This document shows, piece after piece, positions 41,065-50,181 of a stretch of DNA of 64,000 nucleotides. Positions within the stretch are counted from its first letter, which is position 1, and the number at the start of each line of letters is the position of its first letter. Source of the DNA: Caballeronia concitans (GTDB lineage Bacteria; Pseudomonadota; Gammaproteobacteria; Burkholderiales; Burkholderiaceae); the NCBI RefSeq assembly GCF_001544615.1, contig NZ_FCNV02000001.1:1054001-1118000 (forward strand). The letters are read 5' to 3'. The translations under genes and the position numbers were made by a program. The notes beneath the pieces were generated by a model. The model made no database searches. It saw only the letters and a list, made by a program, of their open reading frames with translations, and had not been told where the DNA came from.

Positions 41065-42774
41065 ATGGCGCGACTGACCCGACACTATGCTCATTGGCCT
41101 CCGGGGGTGCCTCACACCCTGGAAGCGCCCGAATGCAATCTCTTCGACTTTCTGGCAGCCAGCGCCGCGCGGTGCCCAGAGAAGACCGCCATCGACTATT
41201 ACGGCGCGCAGATGAGCTACCGCACGCTACTCGACGCCGTGCTCAAACTCGCGGGCTACATGCAGCAGCGCCTGTCCGTGCGTCGCGGCGAGCGTGTGGT
41301 GCTGCTCATGCAGAACTGTCCGCAATTCGCCATCGCGTACTACGCGGTGTTGCGTTGCGGCGCGGTCGTGGTTCCCGCGAATCCCATGTGCACGCCCGCC
41401 GAGGTCGCCTATTACGTGGCGGACTCCGGCGCTCGCGTGGCGGTCACCACGCAGGACATGCTGCCGCGTCTCACGCCGCTGCTCGATAACGGCGCGCTCG
41501 CCGGATGTCTCGTCGGCGCGTGCTCGGAGTTCGCCGGCCAACCGCGCGACGTGCCGTTCATGGAGATTCCCGCGTTCGTGCGCGAGCCGCGTCAACGCTT
41601 CACGCATCCGGGCGTGCACGAATTCGCCGGCGCGCTGGCCGCGGGCATCGCGCCGACGCCGCTCGTCGATACGGCGGGGCTGGCGGTCATCGGCTATACG
41701 TCCGGCACGACCGGCGAACCGAAGGGCGCGATGCTCAGCCATCGCGCGTTCTCGTATGTGGTCAGCCAGCGCGTGCTGTGGTTCTCCGACAATCCCGATA
41801 GCAGCGACCTGATCACCCTGCCCGTGAATCACGTGGCGGGCATGTGCGCGCTCAATCAGGCGCTGGTTCAGGCGCGGACCATGGTGATGCTCGCGCGCTG
41901 GGACGCGGCGGCCGTGCCGCGTTTGATCGAGCACCATCGCATCGGTTGCTGGGCGGCGGTCACGCCGATGCTCGTCGAACTGCTCGGACGCCCGGAACTG
42001 GCCCAGCACGACGTGTCGTCGCTCAGGCGGCTCTACGGCGGCGCCACCGCGATGCCCGAAGCCGTGGCGCGTCAGGTCGAGCAACGCCTGGGCGTGCCGT
42101 ACATCGAGTGCTACGGCATGACCGAAACCTGCGGCAGCACGCACATGAATCCGCCGCAAGCGCCGCGTCTGCAGTGCGCGGGCATCCCGCAAGTCAACGT
42201 CGATGCCCGTGTGATCGATCCCGACAGCGGCGTCGAGCTCGGCGTCGATCAACCCGGCGAACTGGTAATGCACTGTCCCACGCAATTCGACGGCTACTGG
42301 GGACGGCCCGAGGCGAGCGCGGGCGCGTTCATCGAGATCGAGGGAAAGCGCTTCGTGCGCAGCGGCGACATCGGTCATTACGACGAAGACGGCTACTTCT
42401 ACATCACCGACCGGCTCAAGCGGATGATCAACGCGTCCGGGCTGAAGGTATGGCCGGCGGAAATCGAATCGCGGTTGCACGGGCATCCGGCAGTACAGGA
42501 GGCGTGCGTGATCGCGGCCCACGACGCGCGCCGGGGCGAGACGGTCAAGGCGCTCGTGGTGCTGCGCGAGGATGCGCGCGGCACGCTCACGCCCGACGCG
42601 CTGATCGAATGGGCGCGCGGCTGCATGGCTGCGTACAAGGTGCCGCGCGAGATCGAGTTCGTGCAGAGCCTGCCGCGCTCGGCCGCCGGCAAGCTGCTGT
42701 GGCGCATGGTGCAGGACCAGCAGAATCAGATCGATAGCAAAACGAATCAGGTAGCACAGACAGAGGACCGGTGA
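41065..42774 (+). CDS. Fatty-acid/carboxylate CoA ligase (AMP-binding)
   Basis: This 569-aa acyl-adenylate enzyme has the P-loop YTSGTTGEPKG, the YGMTET motif, the hinge SGDIGHYDEDGYFYITDR and the C-terminal lysine in PRSAAGKLLWR. It activates a carboxylic acid with ATP and CoA. The substrate is not defined by sequence, but the operon (aldehyde dehydrogenase, alcohol oxidoreductase) suggests fatty acids from alkyl chains. Starts at 40936 and 41023 are possible; 41065 (MARLTRHYAHWPPG) fits the family. Confidence 0.9.
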   Translation: MARLTRHYAHWPPGVPHTLEAPECNLFDFLAASAARCPEKTAIDYYGAQMSYRTLLDAVLKLAGYMQQRLSVRRGERVVLLMQNCPQFAIAYYAVLRCGAVVVPANPMCTPAEVAYYVADSGARVAVTTQDMLPRLTPLLDNGALAGCLVGACSEFAGQPRDVPFMEIPAFVREPRQRFTHPGVHEFAGALAAGIAPTPLVDTAGLAVIGYTSGTTGEPKGAMLSHRAFSYVVSQRVLWFSDNPDSSDLITLPVNHVAGMCALNQALVQARTMVMLARWDAAAVPRLIEHHRIGCWAAVTPMLVELLGRPELAQHDVSSLRRLYGGATAMPEAVARQVEQRLGVPYIECYGMTETCGSTHMNPPQAPRLQCAGIPQVNVDARVIDPDSGVELGVDQPGELVMHCPTQFDGYWGRPEASAGAFIEIEGKRFVRSGDIGHYDEDGYFYITDRLKRMINASGLKVWPAEIESRLHGHPAVQEACVIAAHDARRGETVKALVVLREDARGTLTPDALIEWARGCMAAYKVPREIEFVQSLPRSAAGKLLWRMVQDQQNQIDSKTNQVAQTEDR

Positions 42775-42816
42775 AACGCCGATCGGCGCGCCAGGTTCCA
42801 TCGACAGGAGACGGAA

Positions 42817-44247
42817 GTGAAGCAATTGAACACGTTCTACATCGACGGCTCGTGGGTCGAGCCCTCGGTGCCCGCGACATTCGTCGATATCGTCGATCCC
42901 TCCACGGAGACCGTCATCGGCAAGCTCGCGATGGGCGGTCCGCACGACGTCGATCGTGCGGTGGCCGCCGCGCGCAAGGCGTTTCCCGAATGGTCGCGCA
43001 CGAGCCGGCAGACGCGGCTCGCATTGCTCGAGCGCGTCGTGCAATGCTACAAGGCGCGCATGGCGGACCTTGCCGCCGCCGTGACCGACGAAATGGGCGC
43101 GCCGTCGTGGCTGAGCCGCGACCTGCATGTGCCGGCCGGACTCGGACAGATCGCGACGACCATCGACGCGTTGAGGGACTTTCCCTTCGAGACGCAACGG
43201 GGCGCGACGCGTATCGTGCGCGAGCCTGTCGGCGTTGCCGCGCTGATCACGCCGTGGAACTGGCCGCTCAATCAGATCGCGGCGAAAGTAGCGCCCGCGC
43301 TGGCGGCGGGTTGCACGGTGGTGTTGAAGCCATCCGAAGCCGCGCCGCTCGACGCGCATCTGTTCGCCGAGATTCTTCACGAGGCGGGCGTGCCGCGCGG
43401 CGTCTTCAACATGATTTATGGCGATGGCGAACGCGTCGGCGCAGCACTGTCCGCACATCCAGGCGTCGATATGGTGTCGATCACCGGCTCCACGCGCGCG
43501 GGCGTCGCGGTCGCGATGAGCGCGGCGCCGACCGTCAAGCGCGTCGCGCAGGAGCTGGGCGGCAAGTCTCCGTATCTCATCCTCGACGACGCGGACCTCG
43601 CGTCGGCCGTCGCGACCGGCGTGACCAGCTGCATGATGAACTCGGGGCAAACCTGCATCGCGCCGACGCGCATGCTCGTGCCGCGGCAACACTATGCGGC
43701 GGCGGTGGAGATCGCGGCTGCCACGGCGTCCGCGCTGACCGTCGGCCATCCGCGCGATGCCGCGAGCAAGCTCGGGCCGCTCGCCAATCGCGCGCAGTTC
43801 GACCGCGTGCAGCAGATGATCGCGACGGGCGTACGCGAAGGGGCGCGGATCGTCGCGGGCGGTCCGGGCCGTCCCGATGGCCTCACGCATGGCTACTACG
43901 CCCGGCCGACCGTCTTCGCGGACGTCGGCTACGACATGACCATCGCGCGCGAAGAAATCTTCGGTCCGGTTCTCGTGATGCTTCCCTACGACGACGAATT
44001 GCACGGTATCTCCGTTGCCAACGATACCGACTACGGCCTCGCAGCCTACGTCTGGTCCGCCGACGCCGCGCGCGCGCAACGCGTGGCGGGCGAACTGCGG
44101 GCCGGCGCGGTGATGATCAACGGCGCGCGCATGGACCTGAGTGCGCCGTTCGGCGGGTACAAGCGCTCGGGCAACGGGCGCGAGTTCGGCGAATACGGCA
44201 TCGCGGAATTTCTCGAGTTCAAGTCGGTGGTCGCTGGCGCGCGCTGA
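42817..44247 (+). CDS. Aldehyde dehydrogenase (NAD(P)+)
   Basis: This 476-aa ALDH-superfamily enzyme has the cofactor motif ITGSTRAG, the general-base glutamate in QELGGKSP and the nucleophile cysteine in NSGQTCIAPTR. It would oxidise an aldehyde to the acid used by the CoA ligase upstream. The start is a GTG at 42817 with AGGAGA 6 bp before it. It sits 42 bp after the ligase and 49 bp before the alcohol oxidoreductase. Confidence 0.94.
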   Translation: MKQLNTFYIDGSWVEPSVPATFVDIVDPSTETVIGKLAMGGPHDVDRAVAAARKAFPEWSRTSRQTRLALLERVVQCYKARMADLAAAVTDEMGAPSWLSRDLHVPAGLGQIATTIDALRDFPFETQRGATRIVREPVGVAALITPWNWPLNQIAAKVAPALAAGCTVVLKPSEAAPLDAHLFAEILHEAGVPRGVFNMIYGDGERVGAALSAHPGVDMVSITGSTRAGVAVAMSAAPTVKRVAQELGGKSPYLILDDADLASAVATGVTSCMMNSGQTCIAPTRMLVPRQHYAAAVEIAAATASALTVGHPRDAASKLGPLANRAQFDRVQQMIATGVREGARIVAGGPGRPDGLTHGYYARPTVFADVGYDMTIAREEIFGPVLVMLPYDDELHGISVANDTDYGLAAYVWSADAARAQRVAGELRAGAVMINGARMDLSAPFGGYKRSGNGREFGEYGIAEFLEFKSVVAGAR

Positions 44248-44296
44248 AAGGCGCCGCGAATGAATACAGTTCGCGCTACAGAATAAGGATTGCGAA

Positions 44297-45979
44297 ATGA
44301 GTCATGACGGGAAGAACAATCACAACGCGTCGAACGTGACGGAGTTCGACTATATCGTCGTCGGAGCGGGGTCGGCGGGGTGCGCCGTGGCAAGCCGGCT
44401 CGCCGAAGATGACGGCGTGACGGTGGCATTGCTCGAGGCGGGACCGAACGATCACCATTACACGGTATGGACGCCCATCGGCATCGCGAAGACGGCGGGG
44501 CGCCAGGGGCTGCGCAACTACGGCTACTACTCGGAGCCGCAGAGCGGCATGGACGGCCGATGCTCGTGGCAGCCGCGCGGACGGGGCCTCGGCGGGTCGT
44601 CGTCGATCAACGCGATGGTGTATATCCGCGGTCATCGTCACGATTACGACCACTGGGCCAAGCTCGGCTGCGACGGCTGGAGTTACGCGGATGTGTTGCC
44701 GTACTTCCGGCGCAGCGAGTGCAACGAGCGTTATGAAGGCCGCGACGACAATCCGTGGCACGGCGGTTCCGGGCCGCTCTACGTGAGCGATCTGCGCAGC
44801 CCGAATCCCTATTCGCGACGTTTCCTGCAAGCCGCGCAGCAGGCGGGCGTCCGGCCGAACAACGACTTCAACGGCGAGCGGCAGGAAGGCGTCGGGCTCT
44901 TTCAGGTCACGCAGCACAACGGCGAACGCTGGAATGCCGCGCGCGCCTATCTGCATCGGGGCAACGCGCACGACTTGAACCTGAACGGAGGCCGCAAGGG
45001 ATTGTCGGTGCTGACCGATACGCAAGTGCTGCGCATCGACTTCGAAGGTCGTCGCGCGGTCGGCGTGACCGTCGTGCGCGCGGGCGTGGAGCATACGCTG
45101 CGCGCCCGGCGCGAAGTGATCGTCAGCGGCGGAACCTACAATTCTCCGCAATTGCTCATGGCCTCGGGCGTCGGACCGGCCGAGCACTTGCGCAGCCTCG
45201 GCATCGACATCGTGCACGATCTGCCGGGCGTGGGCGAGAACCTGCACGATCATCCGGACATCGTCATCAATAAACAGGTCGATTCGATCGACCTGTTCGG
45301 CTATTCGGCGCGCGGTTTCGTGCGCATGTTCAGCGAGGTGATGCGTTACCGGCGTCATCGGACGGGCATGGTGGCGTCGAACATCGCGGAGGCGGGCGCG
45401 TTCGTGCGCAGCCGCCCCGAGCTTGCCGCGCCGGATCTGCAACTGCACTTCGCGGCGGCGATGGTCGGCGACCGCGGCAAGGGCAGCAAGCCGAAGCACG
45501 GTTATTCGTGTCACGCGTGCGTCTTGCGGCCGCATAGCCGGGGCCATGTCAGACTGAAGTCGGCCGACATGCGCGAAGCGCCGCTGATCGACCCGCGTCT
45601 GCTCTCCGACGAGCGCGATCTCGAAGGTCTCGTCACCGGCGTCAAGCTGATTCGCCGCATCTTCGCGCAACCCGCGCTCGCGAGCGAAGGCGGGCGCGAG
45701 CTTGCGACGGAAGCCTTCGGCGACGACAACGCCAACGACGAGGCCATTCGCGAGTTCGTCCGGGCGAAGGCGGACACGGTGTTTCACCCGGTCGGCACCT
45801 GCCGCATGGGCACCGACGACATGGCGGTGGTCGATCCGCAACTTCGCGTGCGCGGCGTCGAGGGGCTGCGTGTCGTGGATGCGTCGATCATGCCCACGGT
45901 GCCGGCCGGCAACACGAACGCTCCAGCCATCATGGTGGGCGAAAAAGCTGCTTCCATGATCCGAAGCGCCAACAGATGA
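44297..45979 (+). CDS. GMC-family alcohol oxidoreductase (FAD)
   Basis: This 560-aa flavoprotein has the FAD Rossmann motif VVGAGSAGCAVASRLAE near residue 20, the GMC signature GRGLGGSSSINAMVYIRG, and the catalytic pair in HPVGTCRMG and NTNAPAIMVGEKA. GMC dehydrogenases (choline dehydrogenase, AlkJ) oxidise primary alcohols and pass electrons to the quinone pool. Here it could convert the long-chain alcohol released by the sulfatase into the aldehyde. Confidence 0.93.
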   Translation: MSHDGKNNHNASNVTEFDYIVVGAGSAGCAVASRLAEDDGVTVALLEAGPNDHHYTVWTPIGIAKTAGRQGLRNYGYYSEPQSGMDGRCSWQPRGRGLGGSSSINAMVYIRGHRHDYDHWAKLGCDGWSYADVLPYFRRSECNERYEGRDDNPWHGGSGPLYVSDLRSPNPYSRRFLQAAQQAGVRPNNDFNGERQEGVGLFQVTQHNGERWNAARAYLHRGNAHDLNLNGGRKGLSVLTDTQVLRIDFEGRRAVGVTVVRAGVEHTLRARREVIVSGGTYNSPQLLMASGVGPAEHLRSLGIDIVHDLPGVGENLHDHPDIVINKQVDSIDLFGYSARGFVRMFSEVMRYRRHRTGMVASNIAEAGAFVRSRPELAAPDLQLHFAAAMVGDRGKGSKPKHGYSCHACVLRPHSRGHVRLKSADMREAPLIDPRLLSDERDLEGLVTGVKLIRRIFAQPALASEGGRELATEAFGDDNANDEAIREFVRAKADTVFHPVGTCRMGTDDMAVVDPQLRVRGVEGLRVVDASIMPTVPAGNTNAPAIMVGEKAASMIRSANR

Positions 45980-46034
45980 AAGCTCGCCCGCACGCGCGCC
46001 GCGCGCGTGCGCAACGCGACTCAACGGAGACAAT

Positions 46035-47348
46035 ATGAGCACCACATACGAGCCCTTCAAAGCATGGCGCGTCGCATTGCTGATGCTGGCGTTTCTGATG
46101 GTCAACTTCTTCGACAAGGTGGTCATCGGCTTATTGGCCGTGCCCATCATGGACGAACTCCACATGACGCCGATGCAGTTCGGCATCGTCAGCAGCAGCT
46201 TCTTCTGGCTGTTCGCGGCGGGCGGCATCGGCGGCGGCTTTCTTGCGAACCGCTTCTCCGCGCGCACGCTCGCCTTGCTGATGGCGCTTGCCTGGTCGCT
46301 GTGCCAGTTGCCGCTGGTCGTTTCGACGTCGATGGCGGTGTTCATCGTGGCGCGCGTCGCGCTCGGATTGACGGAGGGGCCCGCTTATCCCGTCGCCGTG
46401 CATGCCGTCTACAAATGGTTTCCGCCCAGCAAGCGGATTCTGCCCGTGTCGCTCTTCGTGGCGGGCGGCAGCCTCGGCCTGCTGGGCGCAGGCGTGCTGG
46501 TGCCGCTCGTGACCCGGCATTGGGGCTGGCGGACGAACTTCATCATGATGTGCATCATCGGCGTGATCTGGTCGATTATCTGGATGGCGTTCGGCAAGGA
46601 AGGCCGCCTCGATGAAGCCGCCACTTCGACCGGCTCGCAGGCGACCGTGCCGTATCGCCGCCTGCTTTCGGATCGAACCGTGCTCGGCAGCATGCTGCTG
46701 CAGTTCGCGTCGTACTGGGGCGTCGCGCTCGGCTTCACGTGGTTGCCCGTGTACTTCCAAAAGGGCTTGTCTTACGACGCCGTCGCCTCGGGACGCTACT
46801 ACGCTCTCGTGATGGCGGCGGCCGTGCCGGTATCGCTCGGCCTGTCATTCTTCGCGCAGCGCATGATCGCGCGCGGCGTGCGGTCGCGCATCTCGCGTGG
46901 CTGGTTCACCGCCGCGTGTCTCTTCACGTCGGGTGTCGGTTTCATGAGCGTGCTCGACGGTCACATGCCGCTGGGCCTGCGTCTCGGCATTCTGATCGTG
47001 ACCTTCGGCTGCACGCCGATTGCCTATGGACTGTGCCCGGCGATGCTCGCCGAAGTAACGCCCGCGCCGCAACGAGCCGCGATTCTGGCGATCGGCAATT
47101 CGGTGGCGTCGCTGGCCGGCGTCATCGCGCCCGTGGTGATGGGCCGGCTCGTGCAGAACATAGCCGGCGCGTCCGGCTATGAAGCGGGATTCGCGGTATG
47201 CGGCGCGCTGGGCGTGGCGGGGAGCGTCATCGGCGCCATGCTCATTCATCCGGAGCGCACCATGAAGCGTCTGCGGGTGGGGCCGTTCCACGCCGAGCTT
47301 TCGACGGGCGAGTCTCCCGCGACTGCGACGGCTGCAAGGGCAAGCTGA
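46035..47348 (+). CDS. MFS transporter (ACS-type organic anion symporter)
   Basis: This 437-aa protein has 12 predicted membrane helices and features of the anion:cation symporter family: FDKVVIGLLAVPIMDELHMTP, then GGFLANRFSARTLA and RVALGLTEGPAYPVAVHAVYKWFP. Such carriers import carboxylates and other organic anions with protons. It is the last gene of the plus-strand operon (41065-47348), so it may import an alkyl sulfate or a degradation product. Substrate is inferred from context only. Confidence 0.9.
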   Translation: MSTTYEPFKAWRVALLMLAFLMVNFFDKVVIGLLAVPIMDELHMTPMQFGIVSSSFFWLFAAGGIGGGFLANRFSARTLALLMALAWSLCQLPLVVSTSMAVFIVARVALGLTEGPAYPVAVHAVYKWFPPSKRILPVSLFVAGGSLGLLGAGVLVPLVTRHWGWRTNFIMMCIIGVIWSIIWMAFGKEGRLDEAATSTGSQATVPYRRLLSDRTVLGSMLLQFASYWGVALGFTWLPVYFQKGLSYDAVASGRYYALVMAAAVPVSLGLSFFAQRMIARGVRSRISRGWFTAACLFTSGVGFMSVLDGHMPLGLRLGILIVTFGCTPIAYGLCPAMLAEVTPAPQRAAILAIGNSVASLAGVIAPVVMGRLVQNIAGASGYEAGFAVCGALGVAGSVIGAMLIHPERTMKRLRVGPFHAELSTGESPATATAARAS

Positions 47349-47426
47349 GTCTCTGCGCAGTTCATCGGCGCGGCAAAGGTGCAATCTCAAGCGCCTTTGC
47401 CGCGCATCTCTTTGGCCGGTAAAAGA

Positions 47427-47461
47427 AACGGGCGTCGCCTCTTGTGAAGGCGACGCCCGTT
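47427..47461. terminator. Bidirectional terminator between the MFS gene and the porin
   Basis: 14-bp perfect stem AACGGGCGTCGCCT (47427-47440) with AGGCGACGCCCGTT (47448-47461). The minus side has TTCTTTT, so it is strongest for the porin. Confidence 0.88.
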
Positions 47462-47480
47462 GTGTCTTGTGGCTCGACGG

Positions 47481-48611
47481 TTAGAACGAATGCCGGACGC
47501 CCAGCAGCACCGCGATGGTCGCCTTGTCCGGCGCGACGAGCTGACCGTACGTCACCGGCACGCGCATCGTGCCCATGTTGTTCACGCCGCCCAAATCCGC
47601 ATAGAAGACGGTCCGCTTCGACACGCTATAGTCGGCGGCCACCACCCACGTGATCGACTTGTTCGACGAGTTGTTCTTGTCCCTCAGGTAATAGACGCCG
47701 CTCGTCACGTCGAAGGCCGGCGTGAAGCGATATCCCGCACCGAGCGACCAGAGGTCGTAGTTCACGAGATTCGAACGCGCGGGGCTTCGGCCATTGCTGT
47801 ACGAGCCCGATACCGAGAAGCCGCTGAACGTGTATTTCGCACCGAAGTACAGTTGCCGGTTGTTGTCGACACCGGTGGGCGCGGCAGGCGCAACGGGCGA
47901 CGGGTTCGTGTCATGCGCGTCGTAGAAGGCTGCTGCGAGATCGAGGCCGTAGTTCTGATACGTGAGCACGGCCGATTCGCGCTGATTGGCCGGGAAGCTG
48001 CCCGCGACACCGCCGGGCGCATATTCGAGCGCGAGCTGCGCGCCCGCGATGCGGGGCGTCCGGTAGATGAGCGCGTTGCTGTCGAAGAGCGCGCCGATCG
48101 GCACATTCGTGCTGGCGCCCGACCATCCCGCCTGGAAGTTCATGCCCGCCCACGCAGTCAGCACGCTGCCAAAGTATTGCGCGTGACGAACGTCGGTATC
48201 GACCATCGCGATGGCAATGGGTGCGATCTGACGGCCGACGTCGAACGAACCGAACGGCCCCGACACGCCGACGCGCGCGATCTGGTTGAAGAGCGCGACG
48301 GTGCCCGCCGTATCGGGCAGGCCCATCGCGCCGGTGCCGGTATTGAACGCGCTTTGCAGCTTGAAGTTGAGGCGATAGCCGCCGCCCAGGTCTTCGGTTC
48401 CCAGCAAACCCCAGAAGCTGGAATAGATGCCTCCGTCCTTGTAGCGGAACACGGACCCCGTATTGGCCGCCCTCGGCGCAAGCGTCGCGGCAGAGGTGTT
48501 TTGATAAAGCAAGCCCGCATCGAGTGCGCCGAACAGCGTGACCGAGCTTTGCGCGTGTGCTCCTGTTGCCATGACTGCGAGTGCAGCGGCAGCGACCAAC
48601 CTCAACTTCAT
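47481..48611 (-). CDS. Outer-membrane general porin (OmpC-like, Burkholderia type)
   Basis: This 376-aa protein has a signal peptide (cut after TGAHAQ, residue 21), begins SSVTLFGALDAGLLYQ, and shows the beta-strand pattern of a 16-stranded trimeric porin with the terminal phenylalanine (GVRHSF) used by the outer-membrane assembly machine. It allows passage of small solutes. AGGAGACG precedes the ATG. A GTCCGGAC palindrome lies about 80 bp upstream on a TCTATG -10-like box, matching operators in the CoA-ester region, so its expression may follow that regulator. Confidence 0.93.
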   Translation of the reverse strand: MKLRLVAAAALAVMATGAHAQSSVTLFGALDAGLLYQNTSAATLAPRAANTGSVFRYKDGGIYSSFWGLLGTEDLGGGYRLNFKLQSAFNTGTGAMGLPDTAGTVALFNQIARVGVSGPFGSFDVGRQIAPIAIAMVDTDVRHAQYFGSVLTAWAGMNFQAGWSGASTNVPIGALFDSNALIYRTPRIAGAQLALEYAPGGVAGSFPANQRESAVLTYQNYGLDLAAAFYDAHDTNPSPVAPAAPTGVDNNRQLYFGAKYTFSGFSVSGSYSNGRSPARSNLVNYDLWSLGAGYRFTPAFDVTSGVYYLRDKNNSSNKSITWVVAADYSVSKRTVFYADLGGVNNMGTMRVPVTYGQLVAPDKATIAVLLGVRHSF

Positions 48612-48687
48612 AGCGTCTCCTGTCTGTGTATCCGGTCGCCTGCGAGGCGGCCGTTTATGTAGCGTCCGCCGAACGGGCAACGCTCCG

Positions 48688-48704
48688 CTTGGTCCGGACA
48701 TAGA
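48688..48704. promoter_or_regulatory. GTCCGGAC operator on the porin promoter
   Basis: GTCCGGAC (48692-48699) adjoins TCTATG on the minus strand, the likely porin -10, with TTGCGC about 16 bp upstream. The CTATGT-CCGGAC layout equals that of the operators at 54105 and 54253. Confidence 0.5.
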
Positions 48705-48732
48705 TAAGGTGCAGCGCAAAGCGCAATTTGAT

Positions 48733-48752
48733 GCCCCCCAACGTTGGGGGGC
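48733..48752. repeat. 20-bp perfect palindrome (dispersed element, copy 1)
   Basis: GCCCCCCAACGTTGGGGGGC. A second, imperfect copy lies at 48861-48883 in the same gap. Its place upstream of both the porin and the acyl-CoA dehydrogenase suggests a repeated extragenic element. Confidence 0.8.
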
Positions 48753-48860
48753 GCGCACGCATCGGCCATAAGCACTGTTGTGCATGCACGGACACCTTTG
48801 ACCGGCACCATCGCGGGTCGGTACGCCACGGCGATGTTCACTACCTGGCGACGCTTATGA

Positions 48861-48883
48861 ACCCCCAGCGGTGGGGGGCTTTT
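48861..48883 (+). repeat. Dispersed palindromic element, copy 2 (terminator-like)
   Basis: CCCCCA-GCGG-TGGGGG followed by GCTTTTC. It resembles copy 1 at 48733 and, on the plus strand, has the form of a weak intrinsic terminator 82 bp before the acyl-CoA dehydrogenase start. Confidence 0.65.
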
Positions 48884-48964
48884 CGATCGAAGCGCTCCCG
48901 TACGATCCATCAAACTGGACAGGCGCTTATGCATCGCGTTTGCCGTTATTCTGGAGAGCTACGC

Positions 48965-50167
48965 ATGGATTTTCGATCGGATCCGGGCCTCAGTGCATTC
49001 CGCGAAGAGGTACGCGATTTTCTGCACAAGCATTTGCCGTCCGACTTGCCGCGCCGGCGGGACGGCGTGCGTTCGCCGCGCGAAGAGCTGAGACAGTGGC
49101 AACGCATTCTGCACGAATACGGATGGGGCGCGCCGTATTGGGCGAAAGAACATGGCGGCACGGGCTGGAGCGTGCCTCAGTGTCTCGTGTTCGATGAAGA
49201 GTGCTCCGCAGCGGGTACGCCTTCGCAGGACACGTTCGCGCAAAGGCTGGTCGGTCCGGTGCTCAATCATTTCGCGACGCCCGAGCAGAAGGCCGAACAT
49301 GTGACGCCCATTCTTCGTGGCGAGCGCATCTGGTGCCAGGGCTTTTCCGAACCCGGCTCCGGGTCCGATCTCGCGTCGCTGCGGACGCAGGCCGTGCGTG
49401 ACGGCGACCACTACGTGGTGAACGGACAGAAGATCTGGACGAGCTACGGTCACGAAGCGGACTGGATCTTCCTGCTCGTGCGCACGGATACGTCCGTCAA
49501 GAAGCAGGCCGGCATCAGCTTCCTGCTCGTCGATATGAAATCGCCGGGCATCACGGTGCGGCCGATCATCAGCATCGACGGTCGTCATCATCTAAACGAA
49601 ACGTTCTTCGACAACGTCCGTGTGCCGGTGGGCAACCGCATCGGCGCGGAGGGCGACGGCTGGAGGCTCACGAAGTTCCTGCTCAACAACGAACATGCAT
49701 CGACGGCCGATCTGCCGTCGCTGAAGCGCTTCCAGCGCAAGCTGCGCACGCTCGCGCGCGAAACCCGTTTCGGCGATGCGCCGCTCATCGAACGCAGCGA
49801 TGTAGCGTTGCGGCTCGCCGGCCTCGACGCCGAGTTGCAGGCCATCACCGTGCTCGTGCAGCGCGTCGCCGCGCTGGAAAAAGACCATAGCCCCGCCACG
49901 CATGCGCTCGGCTCCATCCTCAAGGTTCGCGGCACGGAATTGCAGCAGAAGATGAGCGCGTTCCTCGTCGAGTGTCTGGGCGATCACGGCGCGGTCGCAT
50001 GGACCGGTGCGCGGGGCGAGGGCGTCGGCGCGCTGCCGGCGGGATTGCTGCAGGAAGAAGCGCAGGGCATCGCCGCCGAAATGTTCTTCCGTCGCGCGAC
50101 CACCATCTACGGCGGAACGAGCGAAGTACAGCGCGGCATTGTCGCGAAGATGATGTTTCAGTTCTGA
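48965..50167 (+). CDS. Acyl-CoA dehydrogenase, first subunit of a probable heteromeric pair
   Basis: This 400-aa FAD enzyme has the substrate/FAD loop WCQGFSEPGSGSDLASL, the W-T-S-Y motif QKIWTSYGHEADW and the C-terminal TIYGGTSEVQRGIVAKM. The usual catalytic Glu of YEGT is Gly here, but NNEHAS near residue 243 could supply the alternative Glu seen in isovaleryl-type enzymes. Immediately downstream is a second acyl-CoA dehydrogenase gene. It is a close paralogue of the enzyme at 61703-62911. CTGGAGAG precedes the ATG at 48965. Confidence 0.92.
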   Translation: MDFRSDPGLSAFREEVRDFLHKHLPSDLPRRRDGVRSPREELRQWQRILHEYGWGAPYWAKEHGGTGWSVPQCLVFDEECSAAGTPSQDTFAQRLVGPVLNHFATPEQKAEHVTPILRGERIWCQGFSEPGSGSDLASLRTQAVRDGDHYVVNGQKIWTSYGHEADWIFLLVRTDTSVKKQAGISFLLVDMKSPGITVRPIISIDGRHHLNETFFDNVRVPVGNRIGAEGDGWRLTKFLLNNEHASTADLPSLKRFQRKLRTLARETRFGDAPLIERSDVALRLAGLDAELQAITVLVQRVAALEKDHSPATHALGSILKVRGTELQQKMSAFLVECLGDHGAVAWTGARGEGVGALPAGLLQEEAQGIAAEMFFRRATTIYGGTSEVQRGIVAKMMFQF

Positions 50168-50181
50168 GGATATTGGCCGAC

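Noticed and set aside
41227-44079. 950-codon minus-strand open frame opposite the CoA ligase and aldehyde dehydrogenase genes
   Set aside because: Arg/His/Ala-rich composition typical of an antisense shadow; the plus-strand frames have all family motifs.
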